Shown here: positions 60,997 through 64,000 of the stretch, piece by piece
Layout: each line of letters starts with the position of its first letter
Position numbering within the stretch: position 1 is the stretch's first letter
Source: Streptomyces coffeae
GTDB taxonomy: Bacteria; Actinomycetota; Actinomycetes; Streptomycetales; Streptomycetaceae
DNA: 64,000 nt
Assembly (NCBI RefSeq): GCF_016741875.1
Contig: NZ_JAERRF010000008.1
Coordinates: forward strand, 1-64,000
Reading direction: 5' to 3'
Notes under the pieces: model-generated
Told to the model about the DNA's origin: nothing
Databases searched by the model: none
The model's input: the letters and a program-made list of their open reading frames with translations, nothing else
Made by a program: the position numbers and the translations under genes

Positions 60997-62316
60997 TCAC
61001 CCTACGGGGCGTTCCCGCTGGCCGGGCAGGGTCGGACGGCCCGGAGCCCGTCCCGCCGCCTGCTCGGGCAGACGTGGGGCGTACGCGTCCGACTCCGGTT
61101 TGCCCGGGTCCGTGCCACCGTGCGGATGCGGAGGGTGATGATGGTGGGCCGCGGAGTGACCGAGGGGCGTGCCGGGGCGCCGCAGCGGCAAGGCGTGCTC
61201 GCCCGGACGCTGCTCGATCACCTCGGCCCGCTCCGGCCGGTCCACCCGCTCGCCCCGCTCCAGCCGCTCCAGCCGGTCCGGCCGCTCCGCGGTCCCGCCC
61301 TGCGGTCTGCGGGCGCGGTACGCGGCCCGGTAGGCAGCCGGGGAGGACCCCAGCTGACGCCGGAAGTGGCCGCGCAGAGCCACCGGTGAACGGAAGCCGC
61401 AGCGCCCGGCGACCTCGTCGACGGAGTAGTCGGAGGTCTCCAGGAGCCGCTGCGCCTGGAGCACCCGCTGGGTGATCAGCCACTGAAGTGGAGCGCTCCC
61501 AGTGAGGGACCGGAAACGCCGGTCGAAGGTGCGACGGCTCATATAGGCGCGCGCAGCCAGGGCCTCGACATCGAACTGCTCATGCAGATGCTCCAGCGCC
61601 CACGCCACCACCTCGGCGAGCGGATCCGCGCCGATCTCCTCTGGTAAGGACCTGTCAAGATAGCGCTCCTGTCCTCCACCGCGGCGCGGCGGTACGACGA
61701 GGCGGCGGGCCAGGGCCCCCGCGGCGTCGGCGCCGTGGTCGGTGCGCACGATGTGCAGGCACAGGTCGATCCCGGCGGCGGTGCCCGCCGAGGTCAGTAC
61801 GTCGCCGTCGTCCACGAACAGCTCGCGTGGATCCACATGGACGGACGGATAGCGCTTGGCGAGCGTCGGCGCGTACATCCAGTGTGTGGTTGCCGGGCGG
61901 CCGTCGAGCAGCCCGGCGGCCGCCAGTACGAAGGCCCCGGTGCACAGGCCCACGATCCGTGCGCCCTCCTCGTGCGCACGGCGCAGCGCGTCGAGCGCGG
62001 CGGCCGGTGGCGGCTGGGTGATCGACCGCCAGGCCGGTACGACGACGGTTCCGGCCCGGGACAGCGCCTCCAGGCCGTATGGTGCGGTCAGTTCCAGTCC
62101 GCCAGTCGTTCGCAGTGGCACATCTTCGCCCGCGCACACCAGAAGTCGGTAGCGAGGGACCCCGGCGTCCTGCCGGTCGATACCGAAGACGGAGAGCGGG
62201 ATGGAGCTTTCGAAAATGGGGCCGCCGCTGAACAGCAGCACCGCGACGATTTCTCGTCGCCGGCGTCCGGAGAGCTTGCGCGAGGTCTCCGGTACGGTCG
62301 TGGAGTCCTGGCTCAT
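60997..62316 (-). CDS. adpA: Global developmental regulator AdpA
   Basis: 439 residues: a DJ-1/PfpI-like dimerisation domain (about 25-190, [20 protein letters not shown] and [17 protein letters not shown]), a linker, an AraC HTH domain (about 235-330, [40 protein letters not shown]) and a disordered His/Pro/Arg-rich tail. A TTA codon encodes Leu at residue 224 (61645-61647), in the linker, the hallmark that makes AdpA depend on bldA. AdpA activates development and secondary metabolism. The adpA-orn order is a conserved Streptomyces arrangement. Confidence 0.96.
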   Translation of the reverse strand: MSQDSTTVPETSRKLSGRRRREIVAVLLFSGGPIFESSIPLSVFGIDRQDAGVPRYRLLVCAGEDVPLRTTGGLELTAPYGLEALSRAGTVVVPAWRSITQPPPAAALDALRRAHEEGARIVGLCTGAFVLAAAGLLDGRPATTHWMYAPTLAKRYPSVHVDPRELFVDDGDVLTSAGTAAGIDLCLHIVRTDHGADAAGALARRLVVPPRRGGGQERYLDRSLPEEIGADPLAEVVAWALEHLHEQFDVEALAARAYMSRRTFDRRFRSLTGSAPLQWLITQRVLQAQRLLETSDYSVDEVAGRCGFRSPVALRGHFRRQLGSSPAAYRAAYRARRPQGGTAERPDRLERLERGERVDRPERAEVIEQRPGEHALPLRRPGTPLGHSAAHHHHPPHPHGGTDPGKPESDAYAPRLPEQAAGRAPGRPTLPGQRERPVG

Positions 62317-62755
62317 GGCTCTAAGCCCCCCTCGGTGGTCGCGTCCTCTCGGTCCTGCACGTTTCCCCTCGGTCCTGAACGGTTCCCCCGCCGGTCATGG
62401 CCAAGATCGAATCTACTGTGTCGCGTGTGGTCGCCGTGACCAGTTCACCACCCGCCACTATGTCGACATGACAACTTGGCGCGAAGCATTCGATCACGAA
62501 GCGTTGCACTCGTAGCCCTCGCTGTGAAGTGCGCCTAGTGCGGACATCCACTTCGCGTAGGGGGTCAGAACGCCTCACGCCCCTTTCTACGCTTGACCGA
62601 ACGCGGTTGAGCACCGTGTTTGCCAAGGGAAGAACTGTGACGCGAAGTTGGCCGAAAACAGCCGGGTGTAGATGTGGAAAAGCGTCATGCGCCCGGCGTA
62701 CGACCCCCTCGTACGCCGTCACCACAGGGTGTGCGGAGCACTACGCAGCGCGCCC
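62317..62755. promoter_or_regulatory. Long adpA upstream region with candidate binding sites
   Basis: 439 bp without a gene of its own, as expected for adpA. GTGACCAGTTCAC (62436-62448) is a 13-bp inverted repeat that could bind BldD or another regulator. TGGCGCGAAG (62477-62486) matches the AdpA consensus TGGCSNGWWY except the last base and could be an autoregulatory site. The single-strand ORFs here lack codon structure. Confidence 0.45.
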
Positions 62756-63202
62756 TCAGCCGTGCCGGCCGCCCCGGTGGGCGCCGATCCCGGTGCGCCC
62801 GTGACGGCCTCGGTGGGGGCTCACCGCGTCCGTGCCCAGCCGGGCCGCGACCCGCTCGGAATGGCGCAGCAGAGCGCGGCTGGCGGCGGTCACCACCGCC
62901 AGGCCCGCGGCGGCGGCCAGTGCAGCGCCGAACGGCAGTCCGCACATCAGGAGGACGAGCGGAACCACCGCACAGCTGAAGGACGCCCAGCGGATCACCT
63001 CGGTCACCGCCTCGCCCGCCAGGACCGGGGCGGGGACCGGCGAGGGGACCGCCGCGGGGGCCGGAGCGGGGCGTGCGGCGGAGGCCCGCGCGGCGGTCCG
63101 GGCGCGGCCCCGGGACCGGCCGCGCGCGGTGGCGCGGGAGGCGGTCGCGGGGGTCGCGCCCGGGCTGCTGCCGAAGGCGTCGTGGGCGCGGGGCACGGAC
63201 AC
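62756..63202 (-). CDS. Small membrane protein with Arg/Pro-rich N-terminus
   Basis: 148 residues starting with GTG, GGAG about 9 bp upstream. Residues 1-65 are Ala/Arg/Pro-rich and probably disordered; two hydrophobic segments follow (WASFSCAVVPLVLLMCGLPF and AALAAAAGLAVVTAASRALL); the C-terminus is His/Arg/Gly-rich. Function unknown. Same strand as adpA, upstream of it. Confidence 0.65.
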   Translation of the reverse strand: MSVPRAHDAFGSSPGATPATASRATARGRSRGRARTAARASAARPAPAPAAVPSPVPAPVLAGEAVTEVIRWASFSCAVVPLVLLMCGLPFGAALAAAAGLAVVTAASRALLRHSERVAARLGTDAVSPHRGRHGRTGIGAHRGGRHG

Positions 63203-63642
63203 GTGCGGGGGCTCCTCTCAGGCCGCTGACGGGCACCGACGGGGCCGGACCCGGGCGTCCGGCCGGGCCGCCGGGGCCCGGTGGCGTCCGGTCGCGGCTA
63301 CTACAACGCCGGCCCCGCCCCCAGGTCACTGCGGAGCGGCCGCACGGTGTACGTGAGGGGACCACAGGGCCTCAGGGGGGCCACTTGGGGCATTGCGTAT
63401 CGGGCCGCCCTCCGGCATGCTCCGGGGAACGCTTCGGGCGCTCCGCTGCCGAAGCGGCCTCTGGGCAGGCGAGGAATGGCGCCGTACCCTGAGGGGTAAG
63501 GGCTTGGAAAGATGAATCCCGGACGGATTTGGTTCGTTCGATCTCCGTCCCCGAGCTCCAGCGGAGCTCCCGTCCCCCGACAACTCCAACCCGAGTCCCC
63601 GCCGATTCCCTCCGCACGAGGACATCCTTCGCCGAGACACCG
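63203..63642. other. 440-bp intergenic region, no gene seen
   Basis: It lies between the small membrane protein gene and the universal stress protein gene. GCTTCGG/CCGAAGC (63431-63455) and TACCC/GGGTA (63485-63498) are short inverted repeats. No supported ORF. Confidence 0.5.
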
Positions 63643-64000
63643 ATGGCCGGTCACGAAATCCCCGAACCCGCGGACCGCAAGCGGGTCGCCGATCACATGG
63701 CGCACCCCGAAGCGGCGGAAGAAACACGTCATTCCTGCGATCCAGCGTTCCAGCACGGTGTTGTGGTGGGATTCGACGGTTCCACCTCGAGCGAGCGCGC
63801 CCTCGCCTACGCGATCGGGATGGCCCGGCGCTCAGGCTCGGGCCTGATCATCGTCCATGTCGCCAACCGGCTGCCGACGACTGTGTGGGCGGGCTGTGAG
63901 CCGCCCGTCTTCGTCGATGTCCCCGATCACCGCACCGAGGTGCTGGGGCTCGAGTTGGCGTGTGCCGACCATCTCTCCGAGGTGCCGTGGATCCTCGTCG
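63643..64000 (+). CDS. Universal stress protein, 5' part only
   Basis: Starts at ATG 63643 and runs past the window end; 119 codons are visible. The USP fold begins GVVVGFDGSTSSERALAYAI and continues GLIIVHVANRLPTT. A 30-residue charged N-terminal extension precedes it. Many Streptomyces USPs carry two tandem domains, but the second would be outside the window. Confidence 0.85.
   Translation, partial: MAGHEIPEPADRKRVADHMAHPEAAEETRHSCDPAFQHGVVVGFDGSTSSERALAYAIGMARRSGSGLIIVHVANRLPTTVWAGCEPPVFVDVPDHRTEVLGLELACADHLSEVPWILV

Noticed and set aside
61488..61501. GTGGAGCGCTCCCA resembling a CebR box
   Set aside because: Two mismatches, and it lies inside the adpA coding sequence with no link to sugar genes.
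62321..62725. A 134-residue ORF upstream of adpA
   Set aside because: No ribosome site, poor codon structure, and it occupies the known type of long adpA promoter region.
1..64000. CRISPR arrays, riboswitches, integrases and insertion sequences
   Set aside because: No regularly spaced repeats, no recognisable riboswitch aptamer, and no transposase or integrase-like protein was found by reading both strands.

Overview
The window reads as chromosomal DNA of a Streptomyces or close relative. GC is very high, nearly all genes carry GGAGG-type ribosome binding sites with frequent GTG/TTG starts, TTA codons are almost absent, and the right end holds adpA-orn, tRNA-His and a cebR/cebEFG-bglC locus. 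The window starts inside the 3' end of one gene and ends inside a universal stress protein gene. No CRISPR array, transposase, integrase or rRNA was seen.

Left part (0.3-13.6 kb). An alpha/beta hydrolase, an Sfp-type phosphopantetheinyl transferase and a DUF2277 protein precede a tRNA-Lys(CTT). Then comes a catabolic module: an IclR regulator, an EhuABCD-type ABC importer, a DUF3830 protein, an amidase, a D-2-hydroxyacid dehydrogenase and two maleate-isomerase/EutA-like enzymes. A flavin-dependent monooxygenase-like gene follows a 21-bp perfect hairpin.

Signalling and biosynthetic part (13.6-31.4 kb). A PAS-GGDEF-EAL protein (with a TTA codon), a secreted M6 peptidase, a degenerate fatty-acyl-AMP-ligase-like protein and a DesR/DesK-like pair lead into what looks like an uncharacterised RiPP cluster. 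A 62-residue precursor ending in S-C-I-C-I-C-T-A-G-D lies 7 bp upstream of an RRE/E1-like/YcaO fusion. It is transcribed divergently from a SARP activator. Downstream of the SARP are a cyclase-fold protein, a PHBH-type flavoprotein, a GlxA-type regulator, an NDP-sugar ketoreductase-like protein, an SDR and a GT1 glycosyltransferase. A second tRNA-Lys(CTT) closes this part.

Middle part (31.6-46.6 kb). A primase-polymerase-like protein (TTA codon) and a three-gene, overlapping operon of PD-(D/E)XK/four-Cys nuclease, an unknown 526-residue protein and an SF1 helicase form a candidate genome-maintenance or defence system. They are followed by a PAP2 enzyme, a histidine phosphatase, an XRE/TPR regulator, a spermidine-synthase-like protein, an OmpR/HK two-component pair and a secreted GH18 chitinase.

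Right part (46.6-64 kb). A perfect 56-bp palindrome separates the chitinase from an orphan qcrB. Then come bglC-cebG-cebF-cebE with two CebR boxes and divergent cebR; a secreted Cys-containing protein translationally coupled to a GT2 enzyme; a three-domain glycosyltransferase; an orphan Clp-N/HTH protein behind twin palindromes; tRNA-His; orn; adpA with its TTA codon; a small membrane protein; and the partial USP gene.
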